DNA of 64,000 bases, taken from Rehmannia glutinosa. Lineage: Eukaryota; Streptophyta; Magnoliopsida; Lamiales; Orobanchaceae. Shown here in pieces: positions 34,040 through 45,795 of the stretch (position 1 is its first letter; every line of letters starts with the position of its first letter). Below the pieces are notes generated by a model. The model was not told where the DNA came from, did not search any database, and was given only the letters and a program-made list of their open reading frames with translations. The DNA lies in the NCBI GenBank assembly GCA_016081115.2, contig CM071930.1:7917419-7981418 (forward strand). Reading direction: 5' to 3'. The translations under genes and the position numbers were made by a program.

Positions 34040-34666
34040 ATGGAGGATTCGAAATGGCTCGTGGACAGCGGATGTTCACGCCATATGACCGGGAGGAGAG
34101 AGCTTTTTACCAACATCAAGCTCCAAGAAGAGGGTATGGTCATGTTCGGCAATGGCAAAGGAAAAATTCTTGGAAATGGAGAAATTGGTAACTCTTCTTT
34201 CTCTCTTTGTAATGTTCTTTTAGTAGAAGGGCTTAAGTTTAATTTGATAAGTGTTAGCCAACTTTGTGATTCAAATTATGATGTTTCTTTTAATAAAGAA
34301 AAATGCCTTATTCTTAAAAATGGTAATATTATTTGTGAAGCAAATAGAAAAGGCAATCTTTACAAAATTTGTACTAGTGATTTGGTTAGTCAAAATGTTT
34401 CTTGTCTTGTCGCCAATAATGATTTAACGAGTTTATGGCATAGGCGACTCGGACATGTTGGATACAAGAATTTGAAAAATATTTACAAAAACCAACATGT
34501 AAAAGGACTACCCAAATTGAATTTTGAAAATATTGGCTTATGTGACACTTGTCAAAAGAACAAATTAGTTAAGAGTAGTTTTAAGCCCAAAATGAAATTT
34601 CCACTACCAAACCCCTACAATTGCTTCACCTTGATTTGTATGGGGATATTGGTACGGCTAGTCTAA
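34040..34666 (+). pseudogene. Copia protease and GAG-pre-integrase domain
   Basis: KWLVDSGCSRHMTG at residues 5-18 has the D-S-G protease triad of copia. LCNVLLVEGLKFNLISVSQL follows. LWHRRLGHVGYKNL and LCDTCQKNK (about residues 133-180) form the H-H-C-C pre-integrase module. The frame then shifts at about 34620, before the catalytic integrase core. Starts in a different frame from gag. Confidence 0.88.
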
Positions 34667-35424
34667 GTGGAAAACATTACACTTTCGTTATTGTCGATGA
34701 TTTTTCTAGATACACTTGGGCTCTTTTTCTTGCAAATAAAAGCGATCTTTGTTAATGAGTTTGTTAAGTTGTGTAGACGCATTGAGAATGAAAAGGAAGA
34801 TACTATTAAAACTATTCAAAGTGATCGAGGCGGAGAATTTGAAGGTGAGTTTAGAGTCTTTTGTGAAACCAAGGGATATACGCACAATTTTTCGGCTCCA
34901 AGGACACCTCAACAAAATGGTGTAGCCGAAAGGAAGAATCGGACGCTACAAGAAATGAGTCGGTCCATGCTCAATGAATTTTCTCTTCCAAAATATTTTT
35001 GGGCGAAAGCGTAAGTACCGCTTGCTATGTCACTAATCGAGTTTATATTCGTCCTAAAATGAATAAAACTCCATATGAGCTTTGGAAAGGAAGAACTCCA
35101 AATATTAGTTATTTCAAAATATTTGGATGTAAGTGCTTTATTTTAAATACTAAGGATCAATTGGACAAACTTGATCCTAAGGCCGATGAAGGAATATTTA
35201 TGGGGTATTCAACCAAGAGCAAAGCATATCGGGTTTACAACAAGACTAGCATGGTTGTTGAAGAATCTATTCATGTCAAATTTAATGAAGCCTCGGGTGT
35301 TGAAAGAATACCCAATGACGATAGTGATGAAGAGGATATTGTTGAACCTATTGTTCAAAGTGATGCTCATAATGATCAACCTTCAAGTTCAAATGTCCCT
35401 CAAGAAGATAGGGGTGATACTTGA
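34622..35424 (+). pseudogene. Copia integrase core and C-terminal part
   Basis: LHLDLYGDIGTASLSGKHY then FVIVDDFSRYTWA hold the first catalytic Asp. After a shift near 34730, IQSDRGGEFEGEF gives the second Asp region and TPQQNGVAERKNRTLQEMSR the catalytic Glu region. Another shift near 35010 leads to TPYELWKGRTPNISYFKIFG and KAYRVYNKTSMVVEESIHV. The D-D-E set is present but spread over three frames. It would insert the element cDNA. Confidence 0.88.
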
Positions 35425-35497
35425 ATCTTCCCGTAGCATTGAAATTTAAGGAGATCACCCAAAAGATCTTATTATTGGTGATCCCCTTGATAAAGTA

Positions 35498-36240
35498 ATG
35501 ACTCGAAGGAATTTTGCCGAGAAAGCTCTTATATCTCAAAAAGAGCCTAAAAATGCTAAGGAAGCTATTGAGGATGAAGATTGGTTTTTGGAAATGCAAG
35601 AGGAGTTGAATCAATTTGAAAGAAATGATGTATGGGAATTAGTACCTTGTCCTCCATCTCAAACAATTATTGGTACAAAATGGGTATTAGGAACAAACTT
35701 GATGATCAAGGCAACATTGTTCGAAATAAGACAAGGTTAGTAGCTCAAGGGTATTGTCAAGAAGAAGGTATTGACTATGATGAAACTTTTGCACCGTAGC
35801 ACGTTTAGAAGCTATTCGTATTTTACTTGCCTATTCTTGTTTCAAAAATTTCAAACTTTACCAAATGGATGTTAAATCCGCTTTCTTAAATGGTATTATT
35901 CAAGAAGAAGTCTATGTAAAACAACCTCCAGGGGTTTGAAAATTTTTCTAGGCCTAATGATGTTTATAAACTTAAAAAGGCTTTGTATGGTTTAAAACAA
36001 GCACCCGTGCATGGTATGATAGACTTAGCTCTTTTCTTTTGCAAAATGGTTTTACAAGAGGTAAAGTTGATACTACACTCTTTGTTTTTGAAAAAGGGCA
36101 AGATTGTTTACTTGTGCAAATTTATGTTGATGATATTATCTTTGGTGCTACTAATGAATCTTTGTGCAAGAAATTCTCCAAGTTAATGCAAGGTGAATTC
36201 GAGATGAGTATGATGGGGAGCTAAACTTCTTCCTTGGACT
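35498..36240 (+). pseudogene. Copia reverse transcriptase, broken frames
   Basis: EPKNAKEAIEDEDWFLEMQE and NDVWELVP mark the start. A shift near 35685 separates IGTKWV from NKLDDQGNIVRNKTRLVAQG. A stop-causing loss near 35797 lies after DETFAP. QMDVKSAFLNGIIQEEVYVK, KALYGLKQAP and the catalytic QIYVDDIIFGATNE (about 36115-36155) follow in shifting frames. All core RT motifs are present but not in one frame. Confidence 0.9.
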
Positions 36241-37062
36241 TCAAATTAAGCAATGCCAAGAAGGTATTTATATTTCGCAATCAAAGTATACAAAAGAACT
36301 TTTGAAGAAGTTCGGCATTGAAGAAGGAAGAACCGTCTCGACTCTATGGCAACCAATGTCAAAATTGACAAAGATGAAAAAGGCAAGTCGGTTGATGAAT
36401 CCAAGTATCGAGGTATGATTGGTAGTTTACTTTATTTAACCGCTAGTAGACCGGACATTCTTCATGCCGTATGCCTATGTGCTCGTTTTCAAAGCAATCT
36501 CAAAGAATCTCATATGAGTGCCGTTAAAAGGATTTTTCGATATTTGAAAGGCACCATTCAATATGGTTTATTTTATCCAAAGAATGAAAATTTTTCTCTT
36601 AAAGGTTATAGTGATTCGGACTATGCGGGAAATATTGATGATCGGAAAAGTACTTAGGATCATGTCAATTTTTAAGCGATTGCCTAGTTTCTTGGTTCTC
36701 AAAGAAACAAAATTGTGTTTCACTTTCAACGGCCGGCCGAATATATTTCCGCCGCCTTTTGTTGTACTCAACTTCTTTGGATGAAACAAACCTTAGCGGA
36801 TTACAAATGTTCTTTTGAAAATATTCCTATATTTTGTGATAATATATCCGCTATAAATATTGCTCAAAACCCGGTTCATCACAACCGTACTAAACATATT
36901 GAGATTCGACATCATTTTCTAAGGGATTGTGTCTCAAAACGAAAAATTGAGATATCTTTTGTACCATCTCAAGATCAATTAGCGGATATTTTCACAAAAC
37001 CGCTAACTTCCGAGACTTTTGCGTCGATACGAGCTCGGTTAGGCATAATGCATATTGAATGA
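36241..37062 (+). pseudogene. Copia RNase H
   Basis: YRGMIGSLLYLTASRPDILH and AVKRIFRYLKGT lead to LKGYSDSDYAGNIDDRKST (first Asp). A shift near 36657 breaks the frame. The second part, YISAAFCCTQLLWMKQTL, IFCDNISAINIAQNP, HIEIRHHFLRD and QLADIFTKPL, ends at 37062. The usual Glu of the AEYIA block is affected by the break (the text reads RPAEYISA in a neighbouring position). Confidence 0.9.
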
Positions 37063-38257
37063 AATTTACGTTTGTATTTTGCACGTTTTTAAAACTTAGG
37101 GGCGAAAAATCGGATTTTTGGTTGAAAATTCGGATTTTGGAAAATTTGCAAAACAGTGGGCTGAAGAGGTTGAGGGCAACCGGTCGCCCTCAACGTCGAC
37201 CGGTCGCCCTCAACCACGACGACCGCCGCCTAAGCCATTTTTTGGTTTAAAATTGTTCTGTCTTCAGCATTAGTCATTTTCACTCTTTTTGGCCATTTTT
37301 CGTCCCCTTTGCCAAATTCACACAAATTTCACTCAAAATTTGTTTTCATGAATTCAATTCATATCATACACCTTATATGACTTGTTTATCATCATCATCG
37401 CTCATCTTTACCGATCGAATGGTAAGAATTCTATTCCTTTTGCTCAAATGGGTTGAACCTTGAGTTTATGGCTTTCTTGTATATTACTTGATGAAATTAT
37501 TTTGTGATCATGATGAGCTTAGTTATTATGCTTTGTATTGTATGATGTTTGGTATGATTTGGTGATGAAAATTTTTGGCTTGAATCTCTTACAAGGGCTT
37601 TATACAATCTCTTTTATATTTTACACCCACAAGGTATTCGATGAATTGTCGCAATGAATTGTCGACTTTTACATGACTCTTATGCTTTCATATGTCTTAT
37701 ATACTTATTGAGATCATGTCTTGACACTTATAACGTGCTTATGGATATCAAATGATACTTTTCTCCCATTTTTTTGGATTATAAGCTTATCTTCTCGAAT
37801 GGTTAATAAATCGTCTCTTTGGCACACTTTGATATACTTGTATGATGTTTTCTTGTCCTAACATTCTTTTTGATGATTCCAAAGGGGAGAAACGGGAAAA
37901 TGGCTCGTTAGCTCAAAGAAGCTAATAAAAGCTCGATATAGAAGCTATAAGCTATGGCTTGTTTAGGCCATAAGTTGTGAAGAAAACTTAGTCCAATGGT
38001 TGTTTTATGGACTTGTTTGCATGGATATTAAGTATTTGTGAGGGGGGAGCTTCTAGCTCATGAAGTTGTTGTTTATTTTGTAAAAGCTTATGCTTCTAGC
38101 TTATACAATACTTCTTATTGATATGCTTATTGATAGGGGAGCTTTTTGTAAAATGTTATTAAACGGATAGTTTACTCTAAAACCAGGAAAATTGTTTTGT
38201 TTTCAAAATCGTCCTCTTGTAAATTGTTTTGGTTTGTAATCATCAAAAAGGGGAGTT
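37063..38257 (+). other. Copia 3' untranslated region and polypurine tract
   Basis: No long frame. Near 37175-37230 the words accggtcgccctcaac and gaccggtcgccctcaac repeat the LTR palindrome motif. The region ends catcaaaaaggggagttt (38240-38257), the polypurine tract, directly before the 3' LTR. The strongly pyrimidine-poor spacer between has no coding features. Confidence 0.85.
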
Positions 38258-39512
38258 TGTTAGATAAATGTTTTTATCATGATTTTGATGATTTTATTAA
38301 AATGAGTTTTTATACCAAAACAATGTCTCTAAATGTTGTCCCAATACCTCCGATCGATCTAAAATGTTTTTACTATTTTTCGGAGTATTTCTTGGGGTTT
38401 ATTTTTGATTTAAAATTGGACAACACTTTTGTTTCAGCTCGACCGGTCGCCGCCCATAGGGCAACCCGTACTGAGTTGAGTTTTGAAACGAGAAAATGGG
38501 ACGTAAGAAAAAAAGGGCGGGCGACCCGTCGACCAGGTGGGCGGCCGGTGTGGTCGGCCGTCGGCGAGGGCGAATTGCACTGCAAGTTGGATTTTGTTCC
38601 GACTTCTCTGTTTCGTAAAAACGCAAGCGGCAACCGGTCACGGTGCGGCGACGGTCGCACCCCCTTCGACCGGTCCCCCCTGTGTAAAAATTCGCGAGAA
38701 TTCAATTTCAATCTTATCTCTGCTGCGACGGTCGAACCCATGTTTGACAAAGAAACTATCCGTTGCGTTTTGCATGACTTTTCCCTATTTTGTGGGATTG
38801 ATTTCTAACAGCTATATTGATGATTTTAAATGGTTTCTTTTTTGCAAGCAAATCACTCCCCAAGGAGGAGCCAATGTCTGGAAATCAAAGCCAAGACCTC
38901 TCCTATAAATAGAGGCTTCATTCAAGCAACAAGATACAACACTCTACACAAGCAAAGAGCAAACAAAGCAAACACTTTCATATATCTTGTTGTATTAGCC
39001 TTAGCACTTTCACTTGCACATATTTGAGGTCTAGGCTTTCAATTCTTGATTACACTTGTACTCATATTGTATCAATCATTATTGAGTTGTAATCTTGATT
39101 TTGGTCATCATTCAACACAAGACATCCTTGTGAGTATTCTTGTGGTAAGAATACACTTGGGTGATCTAGGTGATAGGTGTTTGAAGGTTGTGGTAATCTT
39201 CAAAGGTGTTGTAAAAGGATTGTGGTAATCCTCGAGGTGGTGTAAGAGGGTTGTGGTAATCCTCAAGGTGTTGTATTAATTTTTGGTAAATTAATAAAAT
39301 CTTTTTCTTTTGAAATCCATCCAGGATATCTTTGGGGTGGTAGAGGATTAGGCCCTAGGTGGGTTGAACCTCTTTAAATCGACGAGTGTTGTTTTATTTC
39401 CGCATTTACATTCTCGTCTTTGGTTGATTATTCGAAAAAGAGAGCAAAATCTGAAAAACCGAGATAATCTATTCACCCCCCCTCTAGATTATCGTAGCCA
39501 CTTGGACTAACA
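38258..39512 (+). repeat. 3' LTR of the copia element
   Basis: 1255 bp, same ends as the 5' LTR. The last 600 bp are nearly identical to 31750-32351. Most differences, substitutions and indels, sit in the GC-rich palindrome block (38438-38740). Confidence 0.95.
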
Positions 39513-40146
39513 CAGAATACCTATATAATAAAAAAAATTATTTTTTCTTCAAATTATACTGACAAATTACCGACAATTTTTCAATTCACCTACAGATTGT
39601 CTGTAGGTATTTACCAACAGTTTTAGATTTTGTAGGTAAATATTTTACCTACAACAGTTTTACCTACACTTTACAATTATATTAATACTTGCCTACATAA
39701 TTTTCTGTAGGTAAATTGGTTTTTTATTGTAGTGAAAATTTTTGAGTCTAAGTCGTCATGATTTTGTTTTTATTTCTCATATTCATGAGAGTGGTAGAAA
39801 TAATTTTATCTCGTCTACTTCGAACCTAAGCCCTCATGATTTTGATTTTCGGATTCACACAAAAGGCCTCATATGAATTAAAATTTGGTCCATACTTATG
39901 AATATATCACTTATCTTATATTTAACCGACATAAGATTTTAATTCGCACTCCATATAATCATTTCCTTCCAAAATCAAGATATTCAACACATTTTTTGTT
40001 CACCACACATTCTCTAATCCGACTAGCAAATTTATTTCTTCCAAAATCATATGAAGTATCACCAAAAAATGACCTTAATTTACTGATATTAGACCTATCG
40101 TTTAACTCTACGGGTACACAATTGGAATGAAATTTCAAAATTTAAC

Positions 40147-40739
40147 TAGGGATGACAATGAGAATGAGTAGGGATGTGGTTGGTATTAGACAATACGATC
40201 CACTTCCCTGAATCCCATCTCAAATATCATCCTAGTACCATTCCTCGCTTTGGGTATCTGGGATGGGGATGTAGAATTCCCCTACGAGGAATGTAGTCCC
40301 CGCGGGAAATTGGGTTCCCGATTTTGTATTTGTTAATTAAAAAATCTATAAAATAAATAAATTAAAATAAATAAAATAACATAAATCAATACATAAAAGA
40401 AATAATGAGAACAATTAAAATTATAAATACTTAAAAGTTTAGTTTTTAAAATTAATAAAATAGAATATTATAAATATAATTAATATAATAATAGAAAAAT
40501 ATTATATATATTCGGGGAATGGAAATGGGGATGGAGACGGAAAAGGAAAATTCCCATTTTATCTAAACGGGGACGGGGATGGGACGATGGATATAAATAT
40601 CATCCCCGTCCCATTCCTAGTTCTAGAGAAGTGGAGAATCACCATCCCCGTCCCATCCCCGAATTAATCAGGGATTTCTTGTCCCATATTGTTGGGGTAC
40701 CAACGGGGATGGTTTCCCATGGGGATTTTGTCATCCCTA
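40147..40739. mobile_element. hAT-type MITE with perfect 8-bp target duplication
   Basis: Ends TAGGGATGACAATGAG and, complemented from the right, TAGGGATGACAAAATCC. Flanks aatttaac at 40139-40146 and 40740-40747 are identical. Interior is a pair of ccccgtccc/gggacgggg-rich arms around an AT core (40320-40500). 593 bp, no coding. Family member remnant at 10355-10575. Confidence 0.92.
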
Positions 40740-40747
40740 AATTTAAC

Positions 40748-42144
40748 CTTATAAATAATATCCTATTAAATATTTTTATTAAATTAAATATTCAACCGTA
40801 GCAAAACAAAAAAAAATCTTATCAATGTGACAATGTCTCTTCAAAGTCATTATGCTACTCAAGGTTATTCCGAATGACTCGTTGTAATTTGTCTATATAT
40901 GTAAGTGTAAAAGTACAATATTTAATTTATTAATAACTAAGGTAGTGAGTCACGAAAAACAGAAAAAAATCGGTACCAACATTAAAATGGAGTGTGAATA
41001 TGCAGCGTAAACTTATGATGACATGCGCACTTCCTAAAAAAACCCAATCATTTTCATAACAATTCAATGATTAATATTTAAGAAATAGTTCCTCAAAAAA
41101 ACAAATATTTAAGAAATAGTGAACCAACCTTATATGTTATGCCGCTTCGCAACCCCCATTATCGATCGTGGAGTTTCCTATTGGGGCCTCCCTCTCTATA
41201 TATATTACACACACACACTGTATTTTTCAGATTAATTTATTTGTTTGTTTCTACTTGTGAGATGGGGAAAGAAATTAAGGGTGACGATTTCTGATACGCG
41301 CGAGACGAATCCGTCCTGAAGTTATGGAGAGAAACTCGAACTTGAACCCTACAAATACGAACACCAACACGATAATATTAATCTGACACGAAGTTACCAC
41401 TTTATCTAAAAAAACATCTTGAGTTTTATTTATTTTTTGATATATTTTGAACATAATACGAAATTGACCCAAAATTAAATATGAACACGGACTGGATGGC
41501 TTGAATTGCCACCCTAAAATAAATATACCAACAATAAGCTATTTATACATTCTTCACTAGCACATGAACATTTAATCCATAAATCTAGAGGTAATCAAAT
41601 TTGAGTGCCGAATGTAAAGGAAAAGTTCACATTACAATCTTCGATTTCTTTGAATGTTTCATTTGGATTAATAATTAAATTTATTTAGCTTTTTTGGGTG
41701 ATGTCGTAATACAAAGGATTTGAACTCCTATTTAGGCTACGTTTTAAGTCATTAGTATATTTCAAATTCATTTTATATATACTCATTTAAAATCTTTACC
41801 TAAATCATCTCATTAAATCCAAATTATTCCTTAGTAGCAGTAGTAGTAATAGTAATAATAATAATAATAATAAGAAAACATGGATGAGATGAGATACATG
41901 GAAATAAACTACTCTAAACTACTTCTGTAATAATGAGATGTGTAAAAACTAAAAAGGTTACGATGCTCTAGGGACGGGCAGTGAGACCCTTCAGGGATAG
42001 GTTCATCTTTTTTTTAGATGCGTGAAAATTCTGGTGCTAAATGATTATCTGTTAGATAATTAAGGGGTCAGTTAGAAGAATTTGAAAATAAAGGACCACT
42101 ACACAATACACATTCATGTCATGCCATATATATCCCCGCGAAAT
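40748..42144. other. AT-rich spacer
   Basis: No genes. At 41277-41513 agggtgacgatttc and gaattgccaccct are inverted ends of a decayed hAT-like unit rich in acgacac-like words; no target duplication is convincing. A (CA)n run is at about 41206-41218 and an (ATA)n run at 41842-41872. Confidence 0.55.
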
Positions 42145-42346
42145 CGGATGGGATCTTCTATTCCCAAGTCATGTTTCATCTCCTATTCCAACCGTGTGGA
42201 TGATTGACATGTGTATTACACTTACCATGTTAATTTTCAAGCATAAATTGTAGGGTTCTAATATGGTAAGTGTAATACACGTGTCAATCATCCACATGGT
42301 TGGAATAGGAAATGAAACACGATTTTGGAATTGAAGATCTCATCCG
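42145..42346. repeat. Hairpin MITE, copy 2
   Basis: Almost the entire 202 bp is one inverted repeat: cggatgggatcttctattcc faces ggaattgaagatctcatccg, and ggatgattgacatgtgtatt faces aatacacgtgtcaatcatcc, around a short AT loop near 42236-42256. cgaaat occurs on both sides, but with three extra bases on the right, so the duplication is doubtful. Read-through RNA would form a long hairpin. Confidence 0.85.
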
Positions 42347-43086
42347 CCACGAAATAGCTCTAATATTGGACAAATTATTTATTTTATTTTTATTTGTCTA
42401 CAGTAAAGGTAATTAAGACTCCAAGAAGCAATTAAATTTAGATAGTTCAAGTAATTGCAACTTCATTTGTGTTAAAAACTAAATTATGTTCTCTTTTGGC
42501 TAGAATTTCATTTGTATAATTATCGTTCCTGTTTGGATATGTCGGCAAGGCCGATAAACCTTTTGGAGATTGACTTTAGTTAGGATTAAATATAGATTAA
42601 TTGTCAAGTTGTTAATTATTATTATTAGATACCTTTATAAACATTACGAATAAAAAAAATTCCTAAACAATTAAGGATTTTAGGGGTTTTATTAGTGGTC
42701 TAGCTTAAGTCCACAAAAGTTTCCACAATATAATAAGAATAACATCGCGTATGCAAGAACAACATTATGTTTATTTAAATATTGGTTCTTCATGTATATT
42801 CTTACAACTTAGAAGCATCTACTAGAAAAATATATATATATTGTCTTGTGCTACATAATTAATTATGGTTCTTCGCGTATATTCTTCCAACGTTGAAGTA
42901 TCTTTGTAGAAAAATACGTACTCTTGTCGTCATTACCTTCACTTGCCTTAACTTGTCTTATTTTTTAAAATTTAATTTCCCTAGTGGAAGGATTATTCTA
43001 CATGTCATTGTAAGAAATAAAAACACAAAAATTGGTTTAATTATTTTCTCAAGTGGTGTGTTACATAATATTTTAATTAACTAGTC
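42347..43086. other. AT-rich spacer
   Basis: Noncoding as far as I can see. A short related phrase ttcttacaacttagaagcat / ttcttccaacgttgaagtat occurs twice (42802 and 42883), each after gttcttc(a/g)(t/c)gtatat, a local direct repeat. Confidence 0.5.
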
Positions 43087-43636
43087 TGCAATAAGTACAA
43101 CGAATATAATTAAAGTATAGAGTATATTGATATTATTTATTAAATATTATATTATTCACTTCGTTTTTCAATACATTTATGCAATACAATAATGAGTTTT
43201 GATGTGGGTCATATTATAAGCAAATTTCAAGATTATTATACAAAAAAATCTGATAAATTCTTTGATGGCCAAAAGACCAAAACTTTGGGATATCATAATT
43301 CTCATGAAACAGAAAAATCATGGGTTTTTAATATACTTACCTTGATCCATGTCTTTGATAGTTTAGAGATTTATAAAACTAATTTTCTTCCCCTTTGCCT
43401 TTTATTTTCTTTCTTCTTGATGGCTTGAAGAACTTTTTTTTCTCTCTTTTTGTCGTTCTCTAATTTTATCAAAAAGGTGAGTTATATTTTGTACATTTTT
43501 AATAGGCAGAGGAAGAGAGTTATTCTAACTCCCGGTTTTAACTTCTTTTAACTACTCTTAACCATCAAAGATGGTATTTAATATTAAAACCTACACTTCA
43601 ATTAAGATGGGTCATTTAATGGAATTTATTCCAACA
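43087..43636 (-). repeat. 3' LTR of the truncated copia element (left end uncertain)
   Basis: The start TGTTGGAATAAA after the polypurine tract is secure. The end is placed at tgcaata (43087) only because it gives CA on the minus strand. No second copy exists for comparison. Confidence 0.5.
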
Positions 43637-43975
43637 TTTCTCCCACTTGGCCTATATTAGGACTTGGAGATTTAATATCAACTTTAAGTGCGCATAATTA
43701 AATCCACCATAATGTCAAACCGACTTGTTCTTAATTAAGTTAAAATTGATTGGATCATGGTGGTCACACATCTTTTATTCGACATGATTGCTTCCATGTA
43801 TCACAATATCAGTCCAACTTAATATTATCCTTAATGAGGTAAATCGTAAGCCTCAACCATATAGTCTTAAACAAAGACCGATCCTGTTATTACAACATAA
43901 TAATAATGTATACAAGCAAAAATACAACTATAATGAGCCTAGAGTGTCATAACATAAGGAGCAAATAATTATTAC

Positions 43976-45560
43976 TTATGTATACACATACACTACAATT
44001 ATGCTACCCATCCTTTTGACATGGCCAGAAAATGTCTTAGACGGTAATCCCTTAGTTAACAGATCCACTGCCATTAGATTAGTGCTAATATGCTCAATAG
44101 ACACTCTATGTTTCTGCACTTCTTCTTTAACAGCTAAGTACTTTAATTCCACGTGTTTAGCACCTTCAGAGTACTTGTCGTTCTTTGAAAAGAACACAAC
44201 TGCAGAATTATCACAATAAATTCTCAACGACTTGGCTATATAGTCAATAACCCCAAGTCTCGAGATAAAGTTCTGCAACCACAATCCATGAACAGTGGTC
44301 TCAAAGCATGCTACAAGTCAGTTTCCATAGTGGATGCAACAACGACAGACTGATTTCCACTTCTCCATGATATCGCCCCTCCAGGTAAAAGGAACAAATA
44401 ACTGAATATAGACTTCCTCGTGTCAACATACCCGACATAATGAATCGGAATAACCTATTACTTCGAGATGATTAGACCTCTTGTACGTGAGCATGTGTTC
44501 TTTGGTGCATGTAAATATCGAAGAACTTTCTTTGCAGCCTTCCAGTGGTTCATATCGGGATTACTTTGATATTGGCCTAACATTCCAACAACAAAATTGA
44601 TATCCGATCGATTACAAGTTTGAACATACATCAAACTCCCAACCTCTGAAGCATAAGTAACTGAATTCATTTCTTTTCGTTCCAAATTATTCTTGGGACA
44701 TTGCATTTGACTGAATTCCCCCCCCTTATATATTGGAACTATCCCTGCAAAATATTTTCCATTTTGAATCTCTCTAAAATCTTATTGATATAAACTTTCT
44801 GAGATAATCCCAACATTCTTTGTGATCTGTCACAAAATATTTCAATTCCTATCACATAGGATGTCTCACCTAAATCTTTCATTTCAAAATTCTTAGAGAG
44901 AAACTTTTTTACATCACATAACAACCGACATCATTAGCAACAAGTAAAATGTCATCAACATATATGACTAATATTATAAACTTGCTCCTACTGACTTTCA
45001 TATAGATACACCGATCAATGGTGTTCTCTGTAAAACTATAAGATGTAATGATATCATTGAACTTAAGATACCATTTCCGGGAGGCTTATTTTGGTCCATA
45101 TATTGATTTCTTTAATTTACATACCAAATTTTCTTTTTCTGTGGTTATAAACTCTTCCGATTGATCTCTTCTAAATAACCATTAGAAAAGCAGTTTTAAC
45201 ATCCATTTGATGAAGCTCAAATCATAATGAGCCATCAAAAGGCCATAACAAATCTTAAAGAGTCCTTCTTTGGCAACGGAGAGAAGGTCTCTTTATAGTC
45301 AATGCCATCTTTCTGAGTATAACCTTTAGCAACGAGTCTGACTTTATACATTTCAATGTTTCCATTCGAGTCACGTTTGGTTTTCAAAACCCATTTACAG
45401 CCAACTCGTTTGGAACTTTCAAGTAACTCAACTAAGTCCTAGACTTTATTGTCATACATTGATTTAAGCTCTTCTTTCATGGCATCGTACCACTTTTCAG
45501 AATTATTACAATTCATTGCTTGTCTGAATGAGATCGGGTCCTCATCAATTTTTAAGTCAT
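43976..45560 (-). pseudogene. Copia RT and RNase H (truncated element)
   Basis: From the right: WVLKTKRDSNGN-like and VRLVAKGYTQKDGIDY (about 45400-45290) open RT. KDLGETSYVIGIEI is at about 44880-44840, SLMYVQTCNRSDINFVVGML at about 44640-44580, and YSDSDYVGYVDTRKS in broken frame near 44440-44400. RNase H closes with LRIYCDNSAVVFFSKNDKYS and HVELKYLAVKEEVQK, then LLTKGLPSKTF (44284-43990). The Y-V-D-D core near 44960 is disrupted. Not functional. Confidence 0.85.
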
Positions 45561-45795
45561 ATCCATGCTCAAGAGTATACACCATACAGACATCAGAAAC
45601 ATCAGGCTATACAGACCATCTTAAAGCTATTTCCTCTTGTGGTTCATTAATCTCATGCTCAACTATAATCGGTTCATCTATCACATTTTTATTCGGGTTT
45701 TGAATATTGACTTGTTGTTCTGGTATGTTGTGTGACGATGACACAATAACAGGAACAACAACTTTAGAAGAAACATCGGGTGAAGAAGTTTCAAC

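Larger units (their letters stand above)
31100..39512 (+). mobile_element. Ty1/copia element, Sirevirus (SIRE/Maximus) type, complete with both LTRs
   Basis: LTRs at 31100-32351 and 38258-39512 are followed and preceded by cagaa (31095-31099 and 39513-39517), a perfect 5-bp duplication. Order is LTR, PBS, gag, protease, integrase, RT, RNase H, long 3' untranslated part, polypurine tract, LTR. Integrase before RT defines copia. The Gag and pol word choice (AERKNRTLQEM, LPKYFWA, NISYFKIFGCKCFILN, EESIHVKF) fits the SIRE group. At least six frameshifts or stops interrupt the proteins. No env-like ORF is present after RNase H. Confidence 0.93.
31017..39734. mobile_element. CACTA-like MITE split by the copia element
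   Basis: Left end CACTATAAAAATATTTCAG (31017) and right end complement CACTACAATAAAAAACC (39734) form inverted ends, with subterminal words tacctacag/taggtaaa repeated near both sides. Without the copia insertion (31100-39512 plus 5 bp) about 300 bp remain. A CACTA-type end is suggested by the first bases, but I see no 3-bp duplication, and the inversion seems to extend outwards (actcaaattt against aaaatttttgagt), so the superfamily is tentative. Confidence 0.55.

Noticed and set aside
38197..38808. 203-codon plus-strand frame
   Set aside because: Spans the polypurine tract and 3' LTR of the copia element; open only because of the GC-rich block.
41277..41513. hAT MITE with agggtgacgatt ends
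   Set aside because: Ends are inverted but no 8-bp duplication could be found; kept only as a remark in the spacer entry.
43192..43428. 78-codon plus-strand frame
   Set aside because: Antisense inside the copia LTR region, no domain.
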